From UBA11574 sp963752565 (GTDB taxonomy: Bacteria; Desulfobacterota; Desulfobacteria; Desulfobacterales; UBA11574), in contig CAVVZC010000025.1 of NCBI GenBank assembly GCA_963752565.1, forward strand, positions 62,001 through 126,000: a stretch of 64,000 nt of DNA, written 5' to 3'. Of this stretch, positions 17,847 through 27,843 are shown one piece after another. A program made the translations under genes and the position numbers. Positions within the stretch are counted from its first letter, which is position 1, and each line of letters begins with the position of its first letter. The notes under the pieces were generated by a model. It saw nothing but the letters and a program-made list of their open reading frames with translations, was not told the origin of the DNA and made no database searches.

Positions 17847-18857
17847 TTACTGCTTCAAGAAATAGTGATATGAATCCATGGCCTCTTTTTCCAAAATGTG
17901 GCCCTGCCCCTGATATCTGGGTGAAAAATGAAAGGGTGTCAGCTGCTTTACTCTGGCCTTACCTGCAATGAGGCCGGCCTGCCAGGCCGTTAGATGACAT
18001 TTTTTTTCGGCAATATTTCTATCTTTTTCAAGAAAAGACGCTTCAATAAAGAGATGATCGGAATTTTTCACCAGTTCAACAATCTTTTCCATGTTCGATT
18101 CGTTGTACACAACATCCGCAATATATGAAACCTTCTGACCCGGAGTTATCAAGGCAATTTGTTTTGCCAGGTCCTTTAGGACGAATATTTTATTGCGCTG
18201 TTTTTTTCCGCAGTTAACCTCAAACTCTGAATCGGGGTTTTGATTATTAAACAGTGCTTGTTTGAATTCTTTTAGCCAGGGACCGATTTCCAATCCGAGT
18301 TCAGCAACAGCATCTTTCATGATATTAACGTGAAATTGTTCCTTTAAGCTGAATCCGAGACAGGGAATGCTGTGATCAAGGATCTGGGTAAAAACGGAAA
18401 ATGATGGTTCCTTATGAAGGAGCCCGTCAAAAGGGTGTTTAACCGCCTTTGAAGCTGGAATGAATCCGTTTTGACAAATGTAATCCTTTGTCACCCTATA
18501 ATCGTCATGTACCTCGGTGATATGCAAGGCCAGTAGATTCGTGTAGTTCTTGACAAGGTTCCATGAATATCCCGCGAGTTTTCCCTCAACATTTCTTATG
18601 AAGTTCTCAGGACCATACATGTAAAGATCTTGATCACGGCCAAGGACAAGTCTCAGCAGTCTGTCAAATCCGATAAAATGATCCATATGCGTATGGGTAA
18701 TAAATATATGACTGATTTTCAGAATATCCCTGGCTGAAAGTGAATAAATATCTCCGAGATCAAAAATTGCGGCACGTTTTTCAAAAAGAAAGGGGATAAA
18801 AAGACTTGGATCGTCAAAAGGTCCATTCACTAACCTGGGGAGGAAGGAAGGGCGCAT
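17847..18857 (-). CDS. Metallo-beta-lactamase fold RNase Z-like hydrolase
   Basis: 336 residues from the ATG at 18857, which follows the stop of the upstream gene by a few bases; the longer frame to 18896 would overlap that gene. The metal motif FITHTHMDHFIGFDRLL (HxHxDH) is near residue 65, with GPENF, YIADVVYNE and a late HFSPRYQG His. This resembles tRNase Z/arylsulfatase-like MBL proteins, but the middle insertion and the length (RNase Z is about 305) leave the substrate open. Confidence 0.75.
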   Translation of the reverse strand: MRPSFLPRLVNGPFDDPSLFIPFLFEKRAAIFDLGDIYSLSARDILKISHIFITHTHMDHFIGFDRLLRLVLGRDQDLYMYGPENFIRNVEGKLAGYSWNLVKNYTNLLALHITEVHDDYRVTKDYICQNGFIPASKAVKHPFDGLLHKEPSFSVFTQILDHSIPCLGFSLKEQFHVNIMKDAVAELGLEIGPWLKEFKQALFNNQNPDSEFEVNCGKKQRNKIFVLKDLAKQIALITPGQKVSYIADVVYNESNMEKIVELVKNSDHLFIEASFLEKDRNIAEKKCHLTAWQAGLIAGKARVKQLTPFHFSPRYQGQGHILEKEAMDSYHYFLKQ

Positions 18858-18859
18858 TG

Positions 18860-19279
18860 TTAGGCCAGTAATTTTATAACTTGCCGGTTGATACAAAGAT
18901 ATATTTCTTCGTCTGAGCCGAAAATATCGACCACGACTTTATGATTGATAAGGGTCTCTATGACGAATGCGGTAATGTAAAGACTGACGACATTTGGATT
19001 TTGAACGATGTGTCTAAATGGTGCAATCTTGTAGTCGACATCAAAGTCGTCACTGTGGCTCAACTTGTCTATACATTTTGTTATCTGCTCTTCAAGTACA
19101 TTTTTATTCGTGGTTTCAACAAGATTATCCTCGATAAGTTTCATGGCAATGGCATTAGAAAGGGGTTCGATACAATCTCTCGCATTTTGTATTGATTTTC
19201 TACGGGCATATTCTTTTGAAGATTCAATTCTCGATAATATTTTTGCTTCACCTTTGCTGGGTCGAAATACTTTGGCCAT
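18860..19279 (-). CDS. Hypothetical protein in operon with the MBL hydrolase
   Basis: 139 residues, soluble and mostly helical with charged segments (SKGEAKILSRIESSKEYARR). The C-terminal half looks alpha/beta (NHKVVVDIFGSDEEIYLCI). I do not recognise a family. It lies three bases upstream of the MBL gene on the same strand, so co-translation and a linked function are likely. It has a single-gene leader and is convergent with nothing. Confidence 0.65.
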   Translation of the reverse strand: MAKVFRPSKGEAKILSRIESSKEYARRKSIQNARDCIEPLSNAIAMKLIEDNLVETTNKNVLEEQITKCIDKLSHSDDFDVDYKIAPFRHIVQNPNVVSLYITAFVIETLINHKVVVDIFGSDEEIYLCINRQVIKLLA

Positions 19280-19427
19280 GATATGTCACCTTTAACCTAA
19301 CACCCTAAACGATCGTAAACAAAACAGATAAAACATTAAGGGTATCATCCATTTTTATTTTTATGTATAAAACGAAATAATAATGCCGAGTATTGTCTAT
19401 TGCAAGAAAAATTTTGAACCGCCCATG

Positions 19428-21134
19428 TTACGTCTCTTCAATGACAATTTGAGCATTTTTTCTGCCGTTCCATCGGTTCCAGCGAAGACGGTATGCCATC
19501 TGATCGAAGGTGTCTTTCAAGGGGATTCGGTTATCCACATTAAATTGTATTGCGTTGAATGTTTTTCCAGTCTTTTGTTCTAATACCATTTGTCTGTGAT
19601 GATTACCGACACGTTTTGATGATGCAATACGGACCTCTTTTGTCATAAAAAGCGGTTCATGGTTTCCGATACCAAAGGGTTTCAACGATTCAAGTTCATC
19701 AATCAGTTTGTCTGAAATGTTAACAAAATCGAGTCTGAAATCTATGGCGATTTTTGGTATAAAATCAACTGGTTTTGCCATATGGCTTACAATGTTTTCA
19801 AAGTGTATTTTAAACGGGTCTATATTTTCGGTCTTGATTTTGAGACCTGCTGCCATTGGATGTCCGCCAAAGTTTTCAATGTTCTCAGCACAAGCCGACA
19901 ACCCCTCATAGAGATTGACCTCAGGGATACTTCTGGCGGATCCTTTCCCTATTCCGTCTGCTGTTGTGATCAGTACAACCGGGCGAAAATATTTTTTAAT
20001 AAGTCTTGATGCAACAATCCCAAGAATTCCTAAATGCCAATCTTGATGGACCAAGACCAATGTGTTGTTTTGGAGCAGATGCGGATTTTTTTTCAGGTGA
20101 TTGTGGACTTGTGTCAGTATTTTATTTTCGATATCGCGCCGATCCTGGTTCAAGCGGTTGAGTGAATGTGCAATTTCCCGTGCTGTCTTGATATTTTTTG
20201 CTGTTAGAAGTTCAACACTGGTTGAAGCGTGATCTATTCTGCCTGCTGAATTTAATCTGGGGGCCAGATAGAAAACAATATCATCGGTATCGATCACATG
20301 TTTATTGATTCTACAGACCTCGATCAGTGCATTCAGACCAGGACGGTGCGATGAACGGATAAGGTTCAACCCTGCTTTAACAAGTATCCGATTTTCACGG
20401 GTTAAAGGAACCATATCAGCCAAGGTGCCAAGGGCGACAAGATCACAGTAATTTTTTAGATTGGGTTCCGGACGGTCTTTCCAGAAATTTGTGTCTCGAA
20501 GCTTTTTTCTAAGACAAATCAGTAGATAAAACGCGACGCCGACTCCGGCAAGATCACGAAAACCGGAAGGACAGTCGTTCCGCTTGGGATTTATCACTGC
20601 AACTGCAGGCGGCACTGTGTCCGATATCAAGTGGTGGTCTGTAATGATGACATCAATTCCTGCGTCAATTGCGGCTTTAACTGCATCGTGACCGTCGGAT
20701 CCGCAGTCTACGGTGATAATGAGGTGTATTCCATTGGGCATAGCGACATCTGAAATATGGTTTTTTTTCAGACCAAAGCCTTCCGCTATTCTGTGAGGGA
20801 TATAGTAAGACACATTCGTATCGACGGAGTGGAGAAATTCCAGCAGAAGGGTTGTGGCGGTAATTCCATCAACATCATAATCGCCAAAGATCAAAATTTT
20901 TTCTTTGCGTGCCATGGCGTCTATAATTCGGTCAACCGCGGCATCCATATCCTTTATGGCAAAGGGCGGGCTTAACTGGTTGAGGGATGTGTTGAAAAAA
21001 TTTGATACATCTTCTGTGGAAAAAATATTACGATTGATCAAGATTGAGGCAACGGCAGGGTGGCAATTCAGTATTCCGCAAAGTTTTTCGACCAAATGAA
21101 TGTCAGGCTGAAGTATTTGCCACTCTTTTTTCAT
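19428..21134 (-). CDS. recJ: Single-stranded-DNA-specific exonuclease RecJ
   Basis: 568 residues, typical RecJ length. It is a 5'-3' ssDNA exonuclease in recombination and mismatch repair. Visible: DHH-family motifs LIFGDYDVDGITATTLL near residue 98, TVDCGSDGHDAV, VIITDHHLI, VINPKRNDC, LAGVGVAFYL, then the DHHA1 motif ENFGGHPMAAGL near residue 430 and a C-terminal OB-like domain. All catalytic Asp/His motifs look present. Confidence 0.96.
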   Translation of the reverse strand: MKKEWQILQPDIHLVEKLCGILNCHPAVASILINRNIFSTEDVSNFFNTSLNQLSPPFAIKDMDAAVDRIIDAMARKEKILIFGDYDVDGITATTLLLEFLHSVDTNVSYYIPHRIAEGFGLKKNHISDVAMPNGIHLIITVDCGSDGHDAVKAAIDAGIDVIITDHHLISDTVPPAVAVINPKRNDCPSGFRDLAGVGVAFYLLICLRKKLRDTNFWKDRPEPNLKNYCDLVALGTLADMVPLTRENRILVKAGLNLIRSSHRPGLNALIEVCRINKHVIDTDDIVFYLAPRLNSAGRIDHASTSVELLTAKNIKTAREIAHSLNRLNQDRRDIENKILTQVHNHLKKNPHLLQNNTLVLVHQDWHLGILGIVASRLIKKYFRPVVLITTADGIGKGSARSIPEVNLYEGLSACAENIENFGGHPMAAGLKIKTENIDPFKIHFENIVSHMAKPVDFIPKIAIDFRLDFVNISDKLIDELESLKPFGIGNHEPLFMTKEVRIASSKRVGNHHRQMVLEQKTGKTFNAIQFNVDNRIPLKDTFDQMAYRLRWNRWNGRKNAQIVIEET

Positions 21135-21368
21135 TAAAAAGCCATATAACTTAATTTTTAGATTTGAACAACTGTAAAAAGATAATATCCGAATTTTCGT
21201 CCGGACTTTTTTAGTTGATAAGGTGATAGATATAATGGTACTTAAACAATATTATCAGAACAACATATGGCGATGATCCGTCACTCCCAACATCGGGTTA
21301 AAACATGGCCATGTTGTGAGTTCACATAAAGATATGGGTACGAAAATTGAGTGGGCAGCTTTTTGATT

Positions 21369-21593
21369 ATGATAACAATAAAGAAATATCTTCGCATTGA
21401 TCGCAGAGAAATCAGTTTTCTAAAATTTATTTTAGAGGCGTATGACGGTATTGCAACATTGACCACCATCGACCCCCATCAAGGCATCGTGCTGCTCCGA
21501 ATTGCTCCCGGATGTGAGGATGAGGTTAAAACAATTTTGCAGGATCTTAAAAAAGACATTATCATCGATGATTCCGTAAAATATCATTTATAA
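21369..21593 (+). CDS. DUF4911-type small protein
   Basis: 74 residues from the ATG at 21369; a GTG at 21351 is an alternative start. It reads ITIKKYLRIDRREISFLKFI, then a compact alpha/beta fold typical of the DUF4911 family. The family is usually found next to tRNA modification or cell-envelope genes, with no known function. It ends five bases before miaB and is probably co-transcribed with it. Confidence 0.65.
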   Translation: MITIKKYLRIDRREISFLKFILEAYDGIATLTTIDPHQGIVLLRIAPGCEDEVKTILQDLKKDIIIDDSVKYHL

Positions 21594-21598
21594 AAAAG

Positions 21599-23020
21599 AT
21601 GAAAACAAGATATTTATACATAAATACCATCGGTTGTCAGATGAATGTTTATGACTCCGAGCATATCGCCAGGGGGCTAAAGTCGATACAATATGAAATG
21701 ACACCATTTTTAGAGAAGGCGGATCTGATTATTGTGAATACGTGTGCTATCAGGGAAAAGGCCGAGCAGAAAGTGTTCAGCTTTTTAGGGCGACTGGCCG
21801 GTCTGAAGAAAAAAAGACCAGATCTGATCATCGGAGTGGGCGGGTGTGTGGCGCAGCAGGAAGGTGCAAAGATCTTAGAGCGTGTGCCGCATCTCGACCT
21901 TGTTTTCGGCACACATGCCATCGACCGTTTGCCCAATGCCATACAGGCTATTTTGTCGAAAAAATGCCGAATTGTCGATACACAAATGTCGGACCGGATC
22001 AAAGAGCTGGATGTTGCTGCAAACATGTATGATTCGAAAAAGGTAACGCGCTTTGTGACGATTATGCAAGGGTGTGATAATTATTGCACTTACTGCGTCG
22101 TTCCTTATGTTCGGGGCAGGGAAACCAGCAGGGATCCGGAAAATATTGTCAACGAAATCCGAAAGCTTGTTGAATCAGGGGTGCGAGAGGTGACCTTGCT
22201 TGGCCAGAACGTTAACAGCTATGGGATGAAAGAAGGTCTTTGCACATTTCCCGAGCTTTTACGTCGTATTAACGACATTGACGGACTTTTGAGAATCCGG
22301 TTTACCACCTCACATCCCAAAGATCTTTCGGAAGATCTTATCCATGCTTTTAAGGATCTTGACAAATTGTGTCATCATATCCATTTGCCGATACAATCGG
22401 GTTCAAACAGGGTTCTAAAAAGGATGAACCGGAAATATACACGGGAGATATATCTTGAAAAAGTTGATAGACTGCGTAATACTCGTCCTGACATTGCAAT
22501 TACGTCTGATATAATCGTGGGTTTTCCAGGAGAGACAAGGACGGATTTTCAAGAAACCCTGGATTTGATTGGGACGGTGGAATTTGACGGTTTGTTTGCC
22601 TTTAAATATTCGGATCGCCCAAATGCTTCAGCCGCGGGATTTTCGGACAAAATCCTGGAAGATGAGAAGAAACAAAGATTACAACAGGTTCTGGATCTGC
22701 AAGATCAATTCACAACCCGTAAAAATAAAACACTGAAAGACTCGATACAGTCAGTTCTAGTGGAAGGTTTCAGCAAAAAACAGAACCGGACCAATAAACA
22801 AAATAGCAGTCAAAATGCCCAGTGGACAGGCCGTACATCAACAAACAAGATTGTAAACTTTTACAATAGTGATGACACGGATTCCTGTAATGAAAACGTG
22901 ATGGGTCGATTGGTTAATGTCAGAATTTTACAAACATTTTCCCATTCACTGTGGGGCGAAACAAACGGTAAAGAACCAACTTCTTTTGGTTTGAGAGGAG
23001 AAAAGAGTTATGTTGCATGA
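21599..23020 (+). CDS. miaB: tRNA-2-methylthio-N6-dimethylallyladenosine synthase
   Basis: 473 residues. A radical-SAM methylthiotransferase that adds the ms2 group to i6A37. Order: UPF0004 domain (NTIGCQMNVYDSE; NTCAIREKAEQK; VGGCVAQQEG), radical SAM motif GCDNYCTYCVVPYVRGRE with CxxxCxxC near residue 157, LGQNVNSYG, and a C-terminal TRAM domain. A small Asn/Lys/Ser-rich insert (KKQNRTNKQNSSQN) lies inside the TRAM region. The 3' end overlaps the next gene by 11 bases. Confidence 0.95.
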   Translation: MKTRYLYINTIGCQMNVYDSEHIARGLKSIQYEMTPFLEKADLIIVNTCAIREKAEQKVFSFLGRLAGLKKKRPDLIIGVGGCVAQQEGAKILERVPHLDLVFGTHAIDRLPNAIQAILSKKCRIVDTQMSDRIKELDVAANMYDSKKVTRFVTIMQGCDNYCTYCVVPYVRGRETSRDPENIVNEIRKLVESGVREVTLLGQNVNSYGMKEGLCTFPELLRRINDIDGLLRIRFTTSHPKDLSEDLIHAFKDLDKLCHHIHLPIQSGSNRVLKRMNRKYTREIYLEKVDRLRNTRPDIAITSDIIVGFPGETRTDFQETLDLIGTVEFDGLFAFKYSDRPNASAAGFSDKILEDEKKQRLQQVLDLQDQFTTRKNKTLKDSIQSVLVEGFSKKQNRTNKQNSSQNAQWTGRTSTNKIVNFYNSDDTDSCNENVMGRLVNVRILQTFSHSLWGETNGKEPTSFGLRGEKSYVA

Positions 23021-23507
23021 AGTAAACATAGCAAGTATGGCAATAGATCCAACCTCAAACACACCGATAATTATTTTAAAGTCGGTTAAAGGTGATCAAG
23101 CGGTTCCGATATGGATCGGCTTACTCGAAGCGACATCCATTGCTTCTGCGCTCAGAGATATCAAATTCGACCGCCCCATGACCCATGATCTTTTCAAAAA
23201 TTTTATCGACAATCTGGAGATGGTGGTATCCAAGGTTGAAGTGTGTGATTTAAAAGATAACACATTTTATGCCAAAATATATTTTGTATCAAAAGATAAA
23301 AGTTTCGACATGGATGCCCGCCCAAGCGATGCAATTGCCATCGCCCTTCGGTTTGGTGCGCCGATTTATGTGGATGATAAAATTTTTGACCAATCTCAGA
23401 TGGTCGAAGGTGATTATGAAGTCTTAAATAAGAGCGAAGACGGGAAAAAATGGGCGGACTATCTTGAAAACCTTTCTCCTGAGGACTTTGGTAAATACAA
23501 GGTATAA
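23010..23507 (+). CDS. Bifunctional nuclease (BFN/DUF151) family protein
   Basis: 165 residues. Start MLHEVNIASMAIDPTSNTPI and the motif PIWIGLLEATSIASAL are characteristic, as is MDARPSDAIAIALRFGAPIYV. The C-terminal tail resembles a short UVR-like helix. Plant and bacterial members have DNase/RNase activity reported; the cellular role is unclear. It overlaps the end of miaB. Confidence 0.85.
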   Translation: MLHEVNIASMAIDPTSNTPIIILKSVKGDQAVPIWIGLLEATSIASALRDIKFDRPMTHDLFKNFIDNLEMVVSKVEVCDLKDNTFYAKIYFVSKDKSFDMDARPSDAIAIALRFGAPIYVDDKIFDQSQMVEGDYEVLNKSEDGKKWADYLENLSPEDFGKYKV

Positions 23508-23555
23508 AATCGATTCAACAAATAAAAACACTCTGTCTCCTGAAATAATTGAGAT

Positions 23556-24755
23556 TTAATTTGCAAACTTGCCGTTTTCATAGATGGTCACCTTTTTGCC
23601 GGACGCAAGATGGGCGGTAACCCTCTTTTTTTCAGTATTGACGAGGTCCCAGTGAAGGGCTGAATCATTGAAACCGAGGCTTTTCTTTTTCTCTTTGGTC
23701 AATTCTTTTGGATTCCCGTTATAGGTGTCGGCATAAGAAGAACCCAGGGCCAGATGGCAGTTTCCGTATTTACCACCATAGTTCTCATCAAAAAGTGTGT
23801 TTGCCATGAAGGTGTTGATCCTTGAGAATCTTTTGTCTGTTAAGGAAAATTCACCCACCTTGTTGGCGCCTTTATCCATTGAGAGCTGTTTAATGACAAA
23901 ATTTTCTCCCTTTTGTGCTTTGACTTTGACCACAGCGCCTTTTTTAAATTCAAGCCTTACCCCTTTTACATAGTTGCCGCTTCGAAATGAGGGCTGATTT
24001 GAAAAGTATATCCCCCGGGTGCCTCTCCAGTCCGGTGATAGAAATATCTCAAAGCTCGGGATATTATGGCCTGAAATGCCGATCCATTTTCTTTTTTCTC
24101 CCGGTGTTATCATGAGATCTACATTTTCTGATTCAACATGATAGGCTTTTACATTCATTCTGTTGAGCCACTTTTTAATGGATGTTGCGCTATGAAAAAT
24201 ATCTTGCCAATGCGAAACCGGTGAAATTCTGTCCAGAAAGCATGCGTTTACGATTTGGGCTGCGTAGGCCTTCATTGAAAGTTTAGCATGTCTGGCCAAT
24301 TCTTTTGTGGGAAAGGCGCACAGAGTCCATCCGAAATCACCGGCCTGATCCCGGGCATCGAGTATATCACGTAAATATTTTCGAGCCACAATAGCTTTGC
24401 CGATCTTTTTTGGATCAATATGACTCAAGTGTGTTATGGATTCAGGCGCATATAGAAAAATGCCGCCGTTTAAACCGTTAAAAAGTTCTTTTTCACCGGG
24501 CGGCTGGAAAATAATCTGCTTGTTATTTGCGTGTTCAAAAAAGTGTTGCTCCATATTTGCGGTAAAGTTTGTGCGTTGGACAGGATGAATTCCCATATCC
24601 ATAAGTTTTGCATAAACAATTTCGGCAAGTCGGACAGCAGGCATATCATAACGGATGAGCACAATGTCATTTTTTTTAAATTTTTTGGTTCTGGCAGTTT
24701 TAAGTCCCCACAGTAAGGCATCTGCATACCGATCCAGCTGTTTTTCAGTAAACAT
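23556..24755 (-). CDS. Family M29 aminopeptidase
   Basis: 399 residues. M29 (AmpS/PepS/aminopeptidase T type) is a dinuclear-metal exopeptidase. Visible: metal-ligand regions with VRLEFKKGAVVKVKA (Glu), DENYGGKYGNCHLALGSSY (Glu, His) and DSALHWDLV (His, Asp). It is the last gene of the minus-strand train and starts four bases after the upstream small gene. A role in general peptide turnover is likely. Confidence 0.85.
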   Translation of the reverse strand: MFTEKQLDRYADALLWGLKTARTKKFKKNDIVLIRYDMPAVRLAEIVYAKLMDMGIHPVQRTNFTANMEQHFFEHANNKQIIFQPPGEKELFNGLNGGIFLYAPESITHLSHIDPKKIGKAIVARKYLRDILDARDQAGDFGWTLCAFPTKELARHAKLSMKAYAAQIVNACFLDRISPVSHWQDIFHSATSIKKWLNRMNVKAYHVESENVDLMITPGEKRKWIGISGHNIPSFEIFLSPDWRGTRGIYFSNQPSFRSGNYVKGVRLEFKKGAVVKVKAQKGENFVIKQLSMDKGANKVGEFSLTDKRFSRINTFMANTLFDENYGGKYGNCHLALGSSYADTYNGNPKELTKEKKKSLGFNDSALHWDLVNTEKKRVTAHLASGKKVTIYENGKFAN

Positions 24756-24759
24756 TATT

Positions 24760-25026
24760 TTACTCCCGGCTTTTTGGATGATTGTCTTTTAAAAAAAGGC
24801 GGTGATACTCTGGATCCTTAAGATGTTTTTTGAGGATCCGTGTCAGCAGAGAAAAAATATCTTCCAGCTCTTCATTGGATAGTCTCGTTATCAATTCTTT
24901 TATGAGCGTGTCATCGGAGAATTTCTGAAGATAATAGATAATCGTATTTTCATCGGTTTCTCGGTCGAAACCTATCCCCACAAGACCTTTATATGTTTCA
25001 ACGTGATTGTGTGTGTGTATTGTCAT
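24760..25026 (-). CDS. Hypothetical small acidic helical protein
   Basis: 88 residues: MTIHTHNHVETYKGLVGIGF then amphipathic helices (LITRLSNEELEDIFSLLTRI). No known domain. It is tightly packed between cobA-hemD (30 bases) and the M29 gene (4 bases), so it belongs to the operon. Confidence 0.65.
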   Translation of the reverse strand: MTIHTHNHVETYKGLVGIGFDRETDENTIIYYLQKFSDDTLIKELITRLSNEELEDIFSLLTRILKKHLKDPEYHRLFLKDNHPKSRE

Positions 25027-25056
25027 TTTTTTTCTCCGGTGTTGAATTTGAGACGC

Positions 25057-26577
25057 TCAGCTTGAGTGATAATATTGTCGAATCGCCTCACACAGGCCAA
25101 CAATGGTGTAAGACTCGGCGACGATATGAACATCAAATCCAAGATTACGGGCGGTATCGGCAGTTATGGGACCGATGCTGGCAATAGTGACACCTTGAAT
25201 CAGGTTGCCCAAACCTTCAGATGGAAGAAGGGCACGAAAGTTTTTTACGGTGGACGAGCTTGTAAATGTAATCATATCTATGGTGCGCTCTTTAAGTCGT
25301 TTTAAAATAACATCAGCATCGTCTTGAACCGCTTTGGTGCAGTATGCCGCCACTTCATCAACAACAGCTCCCATCTTGGTCAGTTCCAGAGGTAGAACCG
25401 GCCTTGCTTCCTTGGCACGCGGCAGCAATATCTTTTTTCCATTAATATCTTCTTTTTCAAATGCCTTGACAACAGATTCGGCCCTATAACTTTCGGGAAC
25501 AATATCGCTTTTGAGTCCAAAGTCAAAAAGCCTTTTGGCCGTTGCCGGGCCGATGACCGCTGTATGAACATGGCTTAAAGCGCGGATGTCTTTGTTTTTT
25601 TCAAAAAGGCGATTAAAAAAGAAATTTACCCCGTTAACGCTGGTAAAGATCAGCCATGCATAAGATGAGAGATGATCGATGGCGATGTCCAATGGTTTTA
25701 TATCGTCGGGTGGCGCAATTTTTATTGTTGGACATTCAATACACTCTGCACCGAGATCGGAAAGACGCTTAACCAGTTCACTGGCCTGTTCCCTGGCTCG
25801 GGTAACCACGATACTTCGTCCCATCAAAGGCCGTTTTTCAAACCATTTCATGGTTTCTCTTAACTTCACAACATGGCCCACAACAATGATGGCCGGTGGT
25901 TTAAGTCGGGTGGCTTTTACACGTTCGGCGATGGTGTCAAGGGTTCCAGTGACTGTGAACTGCCTGGCCGTCGTCCCCCAACGGACAAGGGCTACGGGCG
26001 TTTTGGGATCCATGCCGTGGTTTAAGAGCCGGTCTGTTATGTGCGGCAGATTTTTGACCCCCATCAGAAAAACAATGGTCCCGATTCCCTTGACAAGTGA
26101 TGCCCAGTCGATACTCGATTCCTCTTTTGCAGGATCTTCATGACCGGTGACAAAGGCTAAAGTGGATGTAAATTTTCTATGAGTCAGTGGAATTCCGGCG
26201 TAGGCCGGGGCTGCTATAGCCGACGTGACACCGGGTACGATTTCAAAAGGTATTCCAGCCTCAATTAATACTTCCGCTTCTTCGCCGCCCCGGCCGAATA
26301 TAAAGGGATCTCCTCCCTTGAGACGTGTGACTGTTAAACCGCTTTTGGCTTTTTCAACGATAAGGGCGTTGATACGATCTTGGGAGAGTGTGTGGTCCCC
26401 GCCCTTTTTCCCGACGTAAATAATCTCTGTATTTTTTGAAGCATGCTTTAAAAGAATAGGGGACGCAAGAAAATCGTAGATGAGAACATCTGCCTGTTTG
26501 ATACATTCCAATCCTTTTACAGTAATCAGTCCCGGATCACCCGGACCGGCACCGACCAGATAGACTTTACTTTTCAT
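25057..26577 (-). CDS. cobA-hemD: Fused uroporphyrinogen-III C-methyltransferase / uroporphyrinogen-III synthase
   Basis: 506 residues. The N-terminal half (about 1-245) is a SUMT: VYLVGAGPGDPGLITVKG, RLKGGDPFIFGRGGEE, VPGVTSAIAAPAYAGIPLTHR. The C-terminal half (about 250-506) is HemD, starting GRSIVVTRAREQASELV and containing FTSVNGVNFFF and TFTSSSTVKNF. The fusion closes hydroxymethylbilane to uroporphyrinogen III and methylates it to precorrin-2, for siroheme, heme d1 or cobamide. It overlaps hemC by 11 bases. Such fusions are common in Desulfobacterota and Firmicutes. Confidence 0.95.
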   Translation of the reverse strand: MKSKVYLVGAGPGDPGLITVKGLECIKQADVLIYDFLASPILLKHASKNTEIIYVGKKGGDHTLSQDRINALIVEKAKSGLTVTRLKGGDPFIFGRGGEEAEVLIEAGIPFEIVPGVTSAIAAPAYAGIPLTHRKFTSTLAFVTGHEDPAKEESSIDWASLVKGIGTIVFLMGVKNLPHITDRLLNHGMDPKTPVALVRWGTTARQFTVTGTLDTIAERVKATRLKPPAIIVVGHVVKLRETMKWFEKRPLMGRSIVVTRAREQASELVKRLSDLGAECIECPTIKIAPPDDIKPLDIAIDHLSSYAWLIFTSVNGVNFFFNRLFEKNKDIRALSHVHTAVIGPATAKRLFDFGLKSDIVPESYRAESVVKAFEKEDINGKKILLPRAKEARPVLPLELTKMGAVVDEVAAYCTKAVQDDADVILKRLKERTIDMITFTSSSTVKNFRALLPSEGLGNLIQGVTIASIGPITADTARNLGFDVHIVAESYTIVGLCEAIRQYYHSS

Positions 26578-27514
26578 TGGTTTGATGTAGATCGGCTTTA
26601 AGGTTTTCTATGATATCCATTGCCCCCATGTCAATCAAGCGATCGGCAAGTTTTGAGCCGATTATCTCGGATGAATCTTCAGATCCGGAGAGGGTTTCCT
26701 TAATAAGAGTTCTGCCGTCAACGGTAGCCACGAGACCGGCGAGGGTAAATGTGTTTTTATCGATCTCTCCATAAGCGGCAATGGGCACCTGGCAGCCGCC
26801 CTCAAGGCGGTTTAAAAATGCGCGCTCACCCAAAATTACGACCCGTGTTTGCGGATGTTCAAGGGTAACGACAATCGGTTCAACCAGAGGGTCATTTTGT
26901 CTAACCTCGATGCAAAGGGCTCCCTGACCAACTGCCGGGAGCATGATGTTTTCATCCAGGGTTTCGGTTATTCTGTTTTCAAGTCCCAGGCGCTTGACAC
27001 CCGCCGCTGCCAGGACGATGGCATCAAGATTTTCAGTTTCGAGCTTTTTAAGGCGCGTATCAAGATTCCCCCTCAGAGGCAATACGACCAGATCCGGTCT
27101 GGCATGAAGAAGCTGTGCTTTTCGCCGAAGGCTGCTGGTGCCGATTTTGGCACCAGGGCCCAGTTTTGAAAGGCGCTTTTTGTTTCTCGAAATCAGAACA
27201 TCTTGAGGAATTTCTCGCTGGGGGATTGCGCCGATACATAACCCTTTCGGGATTTCACCGGGCATATCTTTCATGCTGTGGACAGCAAGGTCTATTCTCC
27301 CGTCTAAAAGTGCTTCTTCGATTTCTTTGACAAAAAGACCTTTACCGCCAACTTTGGCAAGGGGCACATCGAGGATTTTATCTCCTTTTGTCTTTATCGC
27401 TACAAGTTCAATTGAAAGGGAGGGGTGTTTATCTTCAAGGGACGATTTGACCCAATTTGCCTGCCAGAGCGCGAGTTTGCTTCCCCTGGTTCCTATTTTG
27501 AGTGTTTTATTCAT
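26567..27514 (-). CDS. hemC: Porphobilinogen deaminase (hydroxymethylbilane synthase)
   Basis: 315 residues, standard size. It condenses four porphobilinogens. Visible: KIGTRGSKLALWQANWV at the N-terminus, AVHSMKDMPGEIPKG, GTSSLRRKAQLLHARPDL, GNLDTRLKKL, and the cofactor cysteine in LEGGCQVPIAAYG near residue 240. Its product is the substrate of the next gene's HemD half. It abuts the zinc-ribbon gene upstream. Confidence 0.97.
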   Translation of the reverse strand: MNKTLKIGTRGSKLALWQANWVKSSLEDKHPSLSIELVAIKTKGDKILDVPLAKVGGKGLFVKEIEEALLDGRIDLAVHSMKDMPGEIPKGLCIGAIPQREIPQDVLISRNKKRLSKLGPGAKIGTSSLRRKAQLLHARPDLVVLPLRGNLDTRLKKLETENLDAIVLAAAGVKRLGLENRITETLDENIMLPAVGQGALCIEVRQNDPLVEPIVVTLEHPQTRVVILGERAFLNRLEGGCQVPIAAYGEIDKNTFTLAGLVATVDGRTLIKETLSGSEDSSEIIGSKLADRLIDMGAMDIIENLKADLHQTNEK

Positions 27515-27744
27515 CAGTGATCACAGCTTGTGCAGCTGGTTGCTGCACATCCGGTGCATGATGATGCTCCGGCAGCCGCTTTAACGGTTTCTCCATGCCC
27601 ACCCTTACTGAAAAAGGTAGACGCAGACATAAGTTTTTTCACTTTTTTGCAATTGCATGACGGGCAATCGGGTTGTTCGTTCCCGAAAACCAGGCACTCA
27701 AAATCTTTATTGCATTTATGGCAATGGTATTCATAAATCGGCAT
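27514..27744 (-). CDS. FmdB-family zinc-ribbon protein
   Basis: 76 residues. MPIYEYHCHKCNKDFE is the classic FmdB/CxxC_CxxC_SSSS start, with CPSC later forming the ribbon. The tail (SCTGCAATSCTSCDH) is Cys-rich. It is a putative regulator or metal-binding protein without fixed function, and is coupled to hemC. Confidence 0.85.
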   Translation of the reverse strand: MPIYEYHCHKCNKDFECLVFGNEQPDCPSCNCKKVKKLMSASTFFSKGGHGETVKAAAGASSCTGCAATSCTSCDH

Positions 27745-27843
27745 TATTGTTTGCTCCTTAATTTATTTGCTCAGGTTTGGACAAAAAAATAATCATTAAC
27801 AGGGTTAAATCAACCTTTGGTTGTTCCTGATGGTGAATATAAG

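Noticed and set aside
18860..18896. Longer N-terminus for the RNase Z-like protein
   Set aside because: It would overlap the upstream gene; the ATG at 18857 directly after that stop is more natural.
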